A stretch of DNA of 64,000 bases from Leptolyngbya sp. NIES-3755. GTDB lineage: Bacteria > Cyanobacteriota > Cyanobacteriia > Leptolyngbyales > Leptolyngbyaceae. The stretch is from assembly GCA_001548435.1 (NCBI GenBank), contig AP017308.1:5899030-5963029 (forward strand). The letters are read 5' to 3'. Of this stretch, positions 44,220 to 53,359 are shown piece by piece; within the stretch, counting starts at the first letter, position 1; each line of letters opens with the position of its first letter. Under the pieces are notes generated by a model. It was not told where the DNA came from and made no database searches. It was given only the letters and a program-made list of their open reading frames with translations. Position numbers and translations under genes: made by a program.

Positions 44220-47200
44220 TCCGCTTCTCACCACTTTTAGATAAGTGCCATCTTGACTCATTCGGATTAGTAGATCGGGGATAGCACTGATCATGGCTCG
44301 ATTCGTCGCTTCACTTTGTTGCAGTGCTTCTTTTTCTCGCTCTAATTCCAGTGTGCGTTCAGTAACCTGTTGTTCTAAAGTTTGATTGTAATCAGCGAGT
44401 AGTTGCTCTGCTTGTTTGCGCTCGGTAATGTCTTGAAAGGTGGCGATCGCATAAGCCACCTCGCCCTGTTCATCAAAAACGGGTGTTCCCCATACCTCCA
44501 CGGGCATCGCGACATTGTTTTGACGAATTTCCATATCATCAATCATCGTGCGATCGCCACTTAATGCCCGCACAATTGCCATTTTCTCAGTAGGATAGGG
44601 TTGATCGGTTCCTGCGACATAAACTTGATAAACCTCTGCAAGTTGATCCGGTGTTGCAGTAGGAACGATCCCTTTACCTAATAGCTGAATTGCCCGTTGA
44701 TTGCAATAGTAGGGGCGACCTGTTGCATCAACCACTCCAATTCCCACTGGTACCGCTTCAAAAAATTGCGTTAATTCATTTTTGCTGGCGCGTAGCTGTG
44801 CGTAGAGCTTGGCATTTTCGATCGCGATCGCTGCCTGGGTGGAGAGGAGGTGGAGAATTTGCGATCGCTCTGATGTGAATGCTCCCGCCGCCAATTGATT
44901 CTCTAAATACAACACGCCAACTAACTCACCTTGATTGAGCAGTGGCAAACAGAGCACCGATTGAGTTTGGTTACGTTGAATATAGGGTTCATTGATAAAA
45001 ATCCCTTCGCGAGACGCATGGCTTAGAGTGACAGTCTCCTGAGTCCGAATGACATACTGAATAATGGATTCAGGAAGTTGATTGGCTACAGGGGTGGATT
45101 GCAGTACTTGTGTAGCACAAACATTTTCGCCATCATTGAGTTCATAAGAAGCTTCAACAAACCATTCCCCTGAATCTTCTAGGATTAGATACCCAGCTTG
45201 TGCGCCAGCATTCTGAATTAGGATCTGCATCAACGAACGGAGCAACGGCTCTAGTTCAACTTCACGAGAAATCGCTTGTGAAGCTTTCATTACCGCCGTT
45301 AGATCGAAAGCAATGGGAGAGGTATTAGCGGTGGTTTGAGAAGGGGTAGGGATTGACGTAGAAGCTACTCTAGACGACTGGGAGAAAAACTGTGGATAGC
45401 GAGTTTCTAAATCTTTGACCTTTGCCGCTGCGCCCCATCGCTCGTAGCAGTAGTGAGCTTCTTTCAGGTAGGTCTGAGCAATCTTTTCTCGACCTCGTGC
45501 CAAATAATGTTTCGCCGCTAATTCATGAGCGAGTGCTTCTTCTTGAATAAACTCATGCTTAGCAGCACCTGCGATCGCTCGTTCATAAAATTCTTCAGCC
45601 TCAAAGAGTTGCCCTAAGACCCGCGCTTTCTCTGCTTCAACAAGATGAAATTTATGTAGATAATTCATGGGGGCATGACCTGCCCATTTTTGCATCTTTT
45701 CTTGGTTGGCGTTAACACAATTGAGCCAAGCTGAGTTTTCAGAATTTGAAGCATCGAGCGATAAGCTCAAAAGCGCTAGAGAATGGTAGAAACAGAATAA
45801 AGGTAAAACCGTTGTTGCTGTCACCTCTTCAAAATGTTGCCTTGCTACAACAGCGATTTGTACGGCTTGACAATATTCTCCAAATAGATAACATAGTATA
45901 ATTTTGTGTAGATAGAGCATTTGGATCGCAGTTCCATCTTTGACTGCAATCGCGTGTGGTAACGCCTGCTCTTCATTATATAGCTTACCAATTAAGCGGC
46001 TAGGATTTTCAGACCTATCTAACAAATTAAGAATTGCCTGCCACAATATTGCAATCCAATTCGAGGGGCTTTCCCGTCTGATTTGACTGATTGCTTTGCT
46101 GTAGTTTGCTGTTTTTTGTTCTAGTTGGATGAGTTCCTCACCCGCAAAAAACGAGTGATAGCATACATGATATGCAGCATAACCAGCAAATTCAAAGTCT
46201 CCAGTTTCCACTCCATTCTGATAAACATCAGCTAGCATTGGTATTGTGTTCTTAAGATGCACCCTCCAATGCATAACATGGGCACTCGATGCCATCAATG
46301 CTTTAGCATTTCCTTTTTTGGTATTCAATCGTTCTACCAAACTGAGAGCTAATTTGCCGAACTGATAACCGGATTCAATGTCTTGAACGATTCCACATAG
46401 AATAAACCCGTAGGTAGCATAATACAGGGGCGACCAGGTAGCATTGCCATAGTTGATTGATAAATTTACCGCTTCGCAAGTAATCAGTATCATCAGTTCT
46501 GGTGACACGACAAATGCAGCAGCCAATATATCCGCCAGGATTGACATTGCTGCCAGCGGTTCTGGTGCGGTCATCCTCGGTAGATTAATCAAGTCTTCGA
46601 TTTCTCGTCCAGCTAATCGTGCAGATGTTTCCTCCAATTCTTTCTGAACGTCTAACTGACTTGGAGTTTCGACTAAGATTACTCCCAAGAACTTCAACAC
46701 CTCTAAGCCAATTTTAAGGGCTTCTTTCAGATTGCCCTGTGATAGATATCCTTGAATTCTGCTATCGTAAACCTGCACTTTATCAAGTACTGTGTTAGCG
46801 CGATCGAGTACCACTGCTACGAATTGTTCCATCTTGGCAAAGTTACCATAGAGATACGCCGCTTTTGCTGCTTCTGAATACAGCGCTAAGGTAAGGTCAT
46901 ACTCACTCTGCCAACTCTCCAGATTGAGGAGTTTCAGTCCTGCATTGAAATACTGAAGTGCTGCTTCATAAGCCGTCGCTGCTTTTGCCTTCTGACCTGC
47001 CATTAAATTCAATCTAGCAACTTCAATCTGTTCACCTGGATCGAGAATCAGTTTAATTCCTTGATTGAGATGATCCACAATGACAAACAACCAATCGGTT
47101 TGTTGTTCTAGTGAAGTTTTTTCGAGTAAATTGCGACCGATTTGGAGATGAACGGTTTGTTTCCGTAACTCATCAATCAAAGTATAAGCCGCTTGCTGTA

Positions 47201-47330
47201 CGCGATCGTGCGAAAACTTATACTTTTGAACTAACAGATTCTCATCCAAATCAGACAAGGGCTGAATTAATCCAGCTTGAATTGCTGCTAATAAATCTTG
47301 GGAAATCGCTTTACGTGGTTTTTCGTGAAC

Positions 47331-47363
47331 GGTTCTTTCGGAGTTGCGCTCTGCGCTAATCGC
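47331..47363 (-). repeat. 33-bp interspersed repeat (family A), copy inside kinase 2
   Basis: It differs from 2930-2962 at only two positions. Here it is translated as AISAERNSERT, extending the loop by about nine residues relative to the module 1 kinase, which reads LETLAIVCEKSP at the same place. The reading frame used differs from that in the NACHT gene. Confidence 0.78.
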
Positions 47364-49408
47364 CAACGTTTCTAAATCAAATTCAGCCCCTACACAAGCA
47401 GCTAAGCAAAGAAGCTGCTGTGTTACTTCTGGCAGTTTCTTCAACTGATGCAACAGCAGCTCTACCACATTGTCCGTGATATCTTGAGCTTCAATCTCAA
47501 CCAGATCCCATTGCCAGTTCAACTGTTTTGCATCAAAAATCAACAGATTTTCGCGATACAGCATCTTCAAAAATTCACTCACAAAGAACGGGTTGCCCTC
47601 GGTTTTAAGTGACACAACCTGGGCGAAGGAACGAACAGTATCAAAACTGTGATGTAGCGTCTCAGCCAGCAATTGACTCAACGGTTCCAACGCTAGGGGA
47701 GTTAGAATAACCTCCTGAAGCACTGCCCCTTGATTTCGCAGTCTTTCCAGTGTCGAAACCAATGAATGGGTTGGAGTGACTTCGTTATCTCGATAAGCTC
47801 CGATCAAAAACAGATACTGGGTTTGCTCGTCGAGTAAGATGAGTTCGATTAACTTCAGTGTTGCAGAATCGATCCACTGTAGATCATCTAAGAAGATAAC
47901 TAGAGGATGATTCTTTGAACAAAACACCCGCACAAACTTTTGAAACGTCAGATTGAAGCGATTCTGAGCTTCAGTGGCTCCAACTTCTGGCACGGGTGGT
48001 TGCTGTCCAATGATTAACTCAACTTCCGGAATGACATCAATGATAATTTGTCCGTTGCTGCCCAAAGCAGTCAGCAGGCGCGATCGCCACCCTTCCACCT
48101 GCTCATCCGGTTCTCCCAGGAGTTGTTGCACTAATTTCCGCAGGGCATCAACGATCGCACTGTAGGGAACATTGCGCCCAAACTGATCAAACTTACCAGA
48201 GATAAAATAGCCGTGCTTTGCCGTGATCGGCTTATAGAGTTCTTGAACTAATGCAGTTTTGCCAACACCAGCGTAACCAGAAACCAGCATCATCATTGGC
48301 AATGCGTGGGAAACAGATGCAGCGGATGACTGAATAGCACGATGCCCAGAGTCGTCATCCGCTACAAAATCCGTTGCCACTACCCTTTCAAATGCCACCA
48401 GTAATGCTGCAATCTCCGCCTCTCGTCCGTACAGCTTCTGAGGGATACAAAACTGTTCGGAAACATCTTGAAGACATAACGGGATAGAGTCAATCCGCCC
48501 AATTTCTGCCAGTTGTTGGGCGCAGCGTTCTAAATCTGCTTTGATGCCCCAGGCACTTTGATAGCGATCCTCCGCATTTTTCGCCATCAGTTTCACAATC
48601 AGGTCTGAAACGGGTTGGGGAATTGCAGCATTCAATTCGTGCGGCGGAATCGGTGATTTAGCAATGTGGCAGTGGACTAACTCCAGAACATCCTGGGTAG
48701 GAAACGGCAACTGTCCCGTCAACAGTTCGTAGAAGGTTACACCCAGTGAGTAGAAATCGGTGCGGTAGTCGAGCATTCGATTCATCCGCCCGGTTTGCTC
48801 TGGCGACAGATAGGCAACAGTTCCTTCCAGAAGATGAAGGCTTTTGAACGTGGGATTGGTGCGATCGAAGCGAGTGGCAATGCCAAAATCAATAATTTTG
48901 ATCACACCAGTATTCGGGTTAAAGACAATGTTGCCAGGATTAATATCTTTATGAATAACATTCGGGGCGTGGATTCTGCCTAGTGTGTCGGTGAGGGCGA
49001 TCGCCACATCCAGAAAAATCGGCAAGGGCATGGGACAGAAATCAGATTGCTGTCGCATCCAATATTCCAAAGACTCTCCACCAAAGTCTTCTAGAAGAAT
49101 AACCAGTGTACGCTGATGGTCACGCTGGCTGTATGCCTTGATCACGCCTTGGATGTCAAGGGAGCGAGTTATTTCATATTCCTGCCGATAGCGCGTTAAT
49201 TCCTGAGCAGAGGGATAATCTTGCTTCAGAACTTTAGCAACAACTGCACAATGATCTTGCTTCCTGATCCCTCGATACACCAGAGAAGCCGGACTCTCAT
49301 AGATTTTGCTGTGAATAGCGACTCCAGGCAGGGCAATCATTCAATTCTCTCCCATGAAGCGTTGTGAGCTGTCTCCCAAAGTATATCGCTACTGATGCGG
49401 CAAAATCC

Positions 49409-50128
49409 TCATCGCCTGCTTAAATAAAGGTTCCAAGTTTGTTTAGCAATTTCAGGATCGGCTGCAATGTGTTCGGCACAGTTGAGACGAAGATGACGAT
49501 CGCCAAACGGGGCATTTACTAGCGAACAATGATGGGGACGATCTGACCCTGGATACTGATTAGGCTGAAAGAATTGACAGGTCACACACATCTTTGCCAC
49601 CGAAATCTGTCCCTGTTGTTGAAGCTTGCGAATCATTTTGATCAGTCCCCGCAGAAAGATGACTTGTTCCTCCTCGGATAGCTCATCCACGGTGTTGAGC
49701 AGAAAGTCAGACCAGGACGCTGTTTGTGTTGCTATCTGCTGTCCTTGAGGGGTTAACGTAAGGGCGATCGCTCGTTTATCTTGAGGCGATCGCGTTTTTT
49801 GCACTAACCCTTTCTCGACTAGCGATGTCACCGCATCACTGGCAGTAGCAGCCGTGACTGCAAGATGTTTTGCCACCTCTGACAACCGCATTCCAGCGTT
49901 GCCTTTGTCAATCAGAAGCGCCAGAATTTGCCCTTGAGTCGGTGTTAAGCCTTGTTGTCCAGCATCCTGCCAGGACTGACTTTTCAGCGCCAGCCCAATT
50001 TTTTCTAGCCCAATCAAGATGTGCTGTTCGATCGCACTTGAAGCATCGAAGGGATTTTCGCTGCTGCCAGTCGGGTTTTCAGCGGGAAGGGCTAATTCTG
50101 TGTCGCGATCGCTTTGAGTACTATCCAT
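49409..50128 (-). CDS. MarR-family regulator with C-terminal four-cysteine motif
   Basis: This 239-aa protein has a disordered N-terminus (1-30) and a MarR winged helix (about 40-170; LTPTQGQILALLIDKGNAGM, RLSEVAKHLAVTAATASDAV, KTRSPQDKRAIALTLTPQGQ). A C-terminal cluster has Cys181-x2-Cys184, Cys201 and Cys217 (MCVTCQFF, HHCSLV, LRLNCAEH). Four cysteines at such spacing suggest a Zn or Fe-S site, making it a candidate redox or NO sensor; this is inference. It lies between kinase 2 and the globin operon, same strand. Confidence 0.88.
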   Translation of the reverse strand: MDSTQSDRDTELALPAENPTGSSENPFDASSAIEQHILIGLEKIGLALKSQSWQDAGQQGLTPTQGQILALLIDKGNAGMRLSEVAKHLAVTAATASDAVTSLVEKGLVQKTRSPQDKRAIALTLTPQGQQIATQTASWSDFLLNTVDELSEEEQVIFLRGLIKMIRKLQQQGQISVAKMCVTCQFFQPNQYPGSDRPHHCSLVNAPFGDRHLRLNCAEHIAADPEIAKQTWNLYLSRR

Positions 50129-50270
50129 GAATACTGACCGTATAAGGCTGAATCAGTCCAGATAGTGTACCAAAACTTCAGCATTTTCAGCATGGCATCC
50201 TCGTTTAAGCGGACGAAAAGGCGGATCTTTAAGCGCGATCGCGTCAGTCGTAGCAGTTGCCCACGGAACA

Positions 50271-50906
50271 TTACTTACATAGTTTCTGGGTCATTCCTTT
50301 AACGATGCGAAGGTGTTTCTCGATGCGCTCAATCACTGCTGTTTCAGGCGTATGCCCAAACCATCCATCTAGCAATTGCAGGTTTTGGTCAACCAGAAGA
50401 AAGGTTGGTGTCCCTGGTAGATGATTCAGTGTGAAGGTTGCTAATGTTTCGGCGTACCGCTGCAAATGAGCGTTCACCTTTTGCCGCAGTGCTGCTTGCT
50501 CTGATTTGGGCAGGCGATCGAAATCAGAAATCGCTTCAGTTAAAGTCTCAATGTTTTCAGGTGTTGCCAGTGCTGCACCTGTGATGAGTTGATCGACTGC
50601 AACGGGAAAGTCGATCGTTTGAGAGTAAAACTCTCCTAATGCTTGCCGAGTTGCTCCAACCAGTTTCATCTCTGTCAGAAGCAACGCTGTATTGGCAGCA
50701 GTATTGTACTCAAAATCCTCAAAAGCTGTTGAGAGTCCCAAGATATTCAAGCCTAACTGACGATACTTCCAATACAACTTGTTAACGAGAGGAAAGCCGT
50801 AGATGAAGCAACCGGGACAGTTGACTTGAAACACAAACAAAAGATTCAGCGCTTTGAGATCAAAAGAGCCTTGTAAGACGCGATCGACCTTGAGTTGAAT
50901 TTTCAT
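50271..50906 (-). CDS. TlpA-like thioredoxin-fold protein
   Basis: This 211-aa protein has a CPGC redox motif at Cys30/Cys33 (FVFQVNCPGCFIYGFPLVNK) and a thioredoxin-type cis-Pro region HLPGTPTFLLVDQNLQLLDG. A helical insert (about 75-160) is typical of TlpA/ResA relatives. No signal peptide, so likely cytosolic. It ends the globin operon and overlaps the Rof-like gene by 4 bp (ATGA), so it is translationally coupled. It could supply thiol electrons to partners of the globins; inferred. Confidence 0.85.
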   Translation of the reverse strand: MKIQLKVDRVLQGSFDLKALNLLFVFQVNCPGCFIYGFPLVNKLYWKYRQLGLNILGLSTAFEDFEYNTAANTALLLTEMKLVGATRQALGEFYSQTIDFPVAVDQLITGAALATPENIETLTEAISDFDRLPKSEQAALRQKVNAHLQRYAETLATFTLNHLPGTPTFLLVDQNLQLLDGWFGHTPETAVIERIEKHLRIVKGMTQKLCK

Positions 50907-51145
50907 GATGCTAATCGAGTAGGGTTGCCATTGACAGAAATCAAGCGATCGAGCCGAATTTCAGTTCCGTTTTTGAGTTTCAGAAAATCGGCATGGTTCG
51001 CGGCATACACATCCACAATCTGATCTTGAACTTCAACGACTTCGCCAGTTACAGTGCGGTAGGAGATCTGACAAATTTGCCGCAGCGTTGCCAAGGCTTC
51101 TAGCTGATCGTGAAACCCACAGTCCACCAAATAATAGTCATCCAT
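50903..51145 (-). CDS. Rof-like (Rho-binding antiterminator fold) small protein
   Basis: From ATG 51145 this is 80 aa: MDDYYLVDCGFHDQLEALAT, CQISYRTVTGEVVEVQDQIV and LKLKNGTEIRLDRLISVNGN. The order and the C-terminal ELR(L)DxI-type strand match the Rof/YaeO Sm-like fold. In E. coli Rof inhibits Rho. Most cyanobacteria lack Rho, so another partner or RNA is likely. The gene overlaps the 83-aa gene before it by 8 bp and the TlpA-like gene after it by 4 bp. Confidence 0.65.
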   Translation of the reverse strand: MDDYYLVDCGFHDQLEALATLRQICQISYRTVTGEVVEVQDQIVDVYAANHADFLKLKNGTEIRLDRLISVNGNPTRLAS

Positions 51146-51389
51146 GATCAATCTCCTTCCAATAGTTGTTCGCAGCCGCGATCGTAGCAAATTCAGTGGC
51201 AACCGTTTGTCCTACTGCAATCAACATCATGGCATCATTACCATAAATCTCTCGTAGCTGTTTGCGCTTCTCTTCATCGGGTTGAGTCAGTTTAATAATC
51301 AGTCGCGCCAGTTTCACGGCTAATTGCCGTCCTTCCTCAGGTGTTTCGGTGATCAACGAGTTGTTAGGAACCAGTGCGATCGTATCCAT
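51138..51389 (-). CDS. 83-aa hypothetical protein in the globin operon
   Basis: ATG 51389 has a strong AGGAGAA 6-7 nt upstream. The protein (MDTIALVPNNSLITETPEEG...) is mostly helical, with RQLAVKLARLIIKLTQPDEE and IYGNDAMMLIAVGQTVATEF. No known motif or membrane anchor is evident. The same frame is open upstream into the globin remnant, so a read-through fusion is possible, but the Shine-Dalgarno favours this start. Confidence 0.65.
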   Translation of the reverse strand: MDTIALVPNNSLITETPEEGRQLAVKLARLIIKLTQPDEEKRKQLREIYGNDAMMLIAVGQTVATEFATIAAANNYWKEIDHG

Positions 51390-51829
51390 TGTTTGTTCTC
51401 CTGTTAGTATCAAACTTTCTGGTGAGTAGTCTGTACCTTCCAGCATTAATTGAGCCACAACTTCATATGCCTCTATCCACGCTTGCTGCACGTCGGGAGT
51501 CCAGGCTGTACCCAGACTTACTCAAAAGCTTTAAGTAAGCTACTGCCCACCATTGGATAGTGTTGCGGCAATACACCGTACTGAAAGTGTCGAGTGCCCA
51601 AGCCTCTCAAGGCATCGCTTAAAACATCTGGTTTACGCAGGTTATTGACGGTAAAGACGAGAGATTGAAACAGTTGTTTGCGCTGCTTTTCCATATTGGT
51701 GTTGGCAAACAAAGGCTGAACTTCTGGATAGTCCGTAAACAGCACTGTGTAGAACTGTTTAGTCACCTCCGAACTGTTCGCTTTAATCTGAGCAAAGCTG
51801 CTCTTTAGCAATTCAACATTGAGAGCCAT
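51390..51829 (-). pseudogene. Single-domain globin (Vgb/flavohemoglobin-type), frameshifted
   Basis: The first 103 codons (ATG 51829) encode a globin: SFAQIKANSSEVTKQFYTVL, proximal His81 in LGTRHFQYGV, and HYPMVGSSLLKAFE. TAA then ends the frame. The missing C-terminal helix continues 1 nt out of phase as LGTAWTPDVQQAWIEAYEVV and AQLMLEG. A single-base deletion plus a CAA-to-TAA change would explain this. Such globins dioxygenate NO or bind O2. Without helix H the product may be unstable. A sequencing or assembly error should be excluded first. Confidence 0.8.
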
Positions 51830-51942
51830 TTAATGTTCTCCGTCACTAAGGTTTCACATTGGATGGGAAGCTTCACTTCCCTGAACTAATGCTGTAGGCT
51901 TGCTCCAAGCATGAGAAGATTTTTGTTCGTGGCATTCACCCT

Positions 51943-52062
51943 TTATCGAAAGTAGGTGTGATGCCAAGACCAACAAAGCTGTAAGAAAAACAATCCCATC
52001 GCCAGCACGATGCCACTAAATACTGACAGCGAGAACACTAGAAAAATACCAACAAATTCCAT
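51943..52062 (-). CDS. 39-aa single-helix membrane protein in the globin operon
   Basis: ATG 52062 with GGAGGG 4-5 nt upstream opens a 39-codon frame: MEFVGIFLVFSLSVFSGIVL then AMGLFFLQLCWSWHHTYFR. Residues 4-29 form one hydrophobic helix, ending with an aromatic, His-His containing tail. It lies 13 bp after the protoglobin stop and 113 bp before the globin start. It may anchor a globin or thioredoxin partner to the membrane; unknown family. Confidence 0.7.
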   Translation of the reverse strand: MEFVGIFLVFSLSVFSGIVLAMGLFFLQLCWSWHHTYFR

Positions 52063-52075
52063 GAGTCCCTCCAGA

Positions 52076-52657
52076 TTAGAAATAGGCATCTTTGGCATAG
52101 GGGGCGCACCAAAGCGTCACCTGTAGTGTGATGGATTTGAACCAGGCTTGATACATATTTTCAACGTCTTCCGCGCTGTGTCCCTTGTTTGACAGAAAGG
52201 GCTTGATGGTGGCTGTGATCGGGTAGATGAAGGCAATCAAGTACCGCATTCCAATATGAGGAGCGGCTTCAACGTGATCAGTCTGGTTTTTCTTAGCGTA
52301 AGTGTGGCGCAGACCGATTTCCTGCTGATAGTTCAGCCAATCCTGGTCATAAGGTCGATTACAGGTGTCTAGAATCCACTGAGCAAAGCGTTTGCGAACA
52401 GCACTCAAGTAGTCGAAGTTTGGCTGCCCTGCATTGCTGAAGTAATAAACTAGATGAGAGTTAGCAGCAACAAAGCCGTACCAAACATCTAGTACCGCAG
52501 CAATTTGGTCTTCTAACACTTCTCCTGCCATCCGCAGATATTTCTCATCTTCATCTGTAAACAAAACGGTCTGTTTGAGCAGTTCCAAGTCGTTGAGGGT
52601 CAACGGTGAATGAGCGGTTTGTTCAGTTCCAAAGGTATAACCTGCGATCGCGTTCAT
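52076..52657 (-). CDS. Protoglobin
   Basis: This 193-aa protein matches stand-alone protoglobins (about 195 aa): DEKYLRMAGEVLEDQIAAVL with DVWYGFVAANSHLVYYF, proximal His118 in EIGLRHTYAKKNQTD, and RYLIAFIYPITATIKPFLSN. Protoglobins bind O2, CO and NO and also occur as the sensor part of globin-coupled sensors; here there is no output domain. AAGGAGATTGATCA precedes the ATG. It is the first gene of the globin operon and sits directly after regulatory site D. Confidence 0.93.
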   Translation of the reverse strand: MNAIAGYTFGTEQTAHSPLTLNDLELLKQTVLFTDEDEKYLRMAGEVLEDQIAAVLDVWYGFVAANSHLVYYFSNAGQPNFDYLSAVRKRFAQWILDTCNRPYDQDWLNYQQEIGLRHTYAKKNQTDHVEAAPHIGMRYLIAFIYPITATIKPFLSNKGHSAEDVENMYQAWFKSITLQVTLWCAPYAKDAYF

Positions 52658-52810
52658 TGATCAATCTCCTTGTCATGAGTGAGTGGTGAATATGTTTGAC
52701 AGAATTGCAACAGCTAAATATCATCAGCCTAGAAAGTAAAAGAGAAGCCCATAAACAGTAATTGAAGCTAAATTGAGGCTGATTAAATACCTCTAACTTC
52801 ATCTACTTAA

Positions 52811-52852
52811 AGTCTATAGAGTTTGAATGCTTGATGTCTTTCAGATTCTTAT
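52811..52852 (-). promoter_or_regulatory. AraC-linked promoter element, site D (upstream of protoglobin operon)
   Basis: Plus-strand TTGAATGCTTGATGTCTTTC and AGATTCTTA match sites A-C. In gene sense it lies about 150 bp before the protoglobin ATG. The -10-like box corresponds to TAGACT here, against TACACT at sites A and C. The araC vestige at 52859-52930 adjoins it as at the other sites. Confidence 0.65.
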
Positions 52853-52858
52853 GAAGTT

Positions 52859-52930
52859 GCGAACTTGCTTCGATATCATTCCTGGGAATTGCTTAAACTG
52901 TTACCTCAAATGACTTCGACCGAGCGGCAC
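52859..52930 (-). pseudogene. 3' vestige of an araC regulator gene
   Basis: The minus strand reads SRSHLR, a stop, then QFKQFPGMISKQVR, aligning with QSHLTQQFKRVTGLTPKQVR at the end of the intact regulator at 40253. About 24 codons are preserved, with one in-frame stop and loss of the original stop. It abuts the 3' end of the MOSC gene, so the rest of this regulator copy was deleted. Confidence 0.8.
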
Positions 52931-52945
52931 GATTTAGCGTTGTTG

Positions 52946-53359
52946 TTAGTTCTCGCCCCAGAGTCGAGGGGCGGAATCAGGATTGATATTTTTAGCGGCA
53001 CGATCGAGCAAGGTGCGTTGCCAATTCGGTGCTAACAAGGGACAATTTGCCAGTTCAGCCGCTGCTTCTCGGTTGTTCAAATCATGCACCATGATTTGAT
53101 TCGCCCGTGCGATCGTCCACTGTGGAAAAGAGCGATCGCGCAATATAAGTTCCATCCCTGCCTCAACCGCGCCTTCTTTCAGTACACGGAAATACCATCC
53201 GGTCTGTCCAATCTCCTGAACTTGTAATGCTAGATCCCAGATTCGCCAGCGACGCGACAATTTCCAGCATGGCTGACGAGGCTGGGATATCTGAACTTGA
53301 GCTTCACCAATGTCATAGATATCTCCAATACACACCGATGCTTCAGTTTGATCGGTAAC
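52946..53359 (-). pseudogene. 3' part of MOSC-domain gene separated by an IS
   Basis: From the IS border the frame reads VTDQTEASVCIGDIYDIGEA, VQISQPRQPCWKL (conserved MOSC cysteine), then VQEIGQTGWYFRVLKEGAVE and ARANQIMVHDLNNREAAAEL to a stop at 52946. Joined to 54621-54915 after removing the IS and one TAAC, it gives a 234-aa YiiM-like MOSC protein. MOSC proteins bind molybdenum cofactor or sulfur and act in cofactor transfer or N-hydroxylated compound reduction. Confidence 0.88.

Larger units (their letters stand above)
42136..49340 (-). pseudogene. Giant hybrid Ser/Thr-His kinase (module 2), broken by a 22-bp duplication and an ISKra4-type IS
   Basis: The frame starts at ATG 49340 (GGGAGAG upstream) with the same architecture as the module 1 kinase: Ser/Thr kinase, AAA NTPase (SGYAGVGKTAL), TPR-like region, GAF, PAS. 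It is lost at a perfect 22-bp tandem duplication (44176-44219), resumes through 43852, and is cut by the IS at 42666-43842 inside the HisKA_3 region (after VLVHMGAISR). Removing one 22-bp unit, the IS and one 9-bp target copy restores a 1998-aa frame. As it stands the N-terminal Ser/Thr kinase through PAS could still be made, without the His kinase. Confidence 0.92.
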
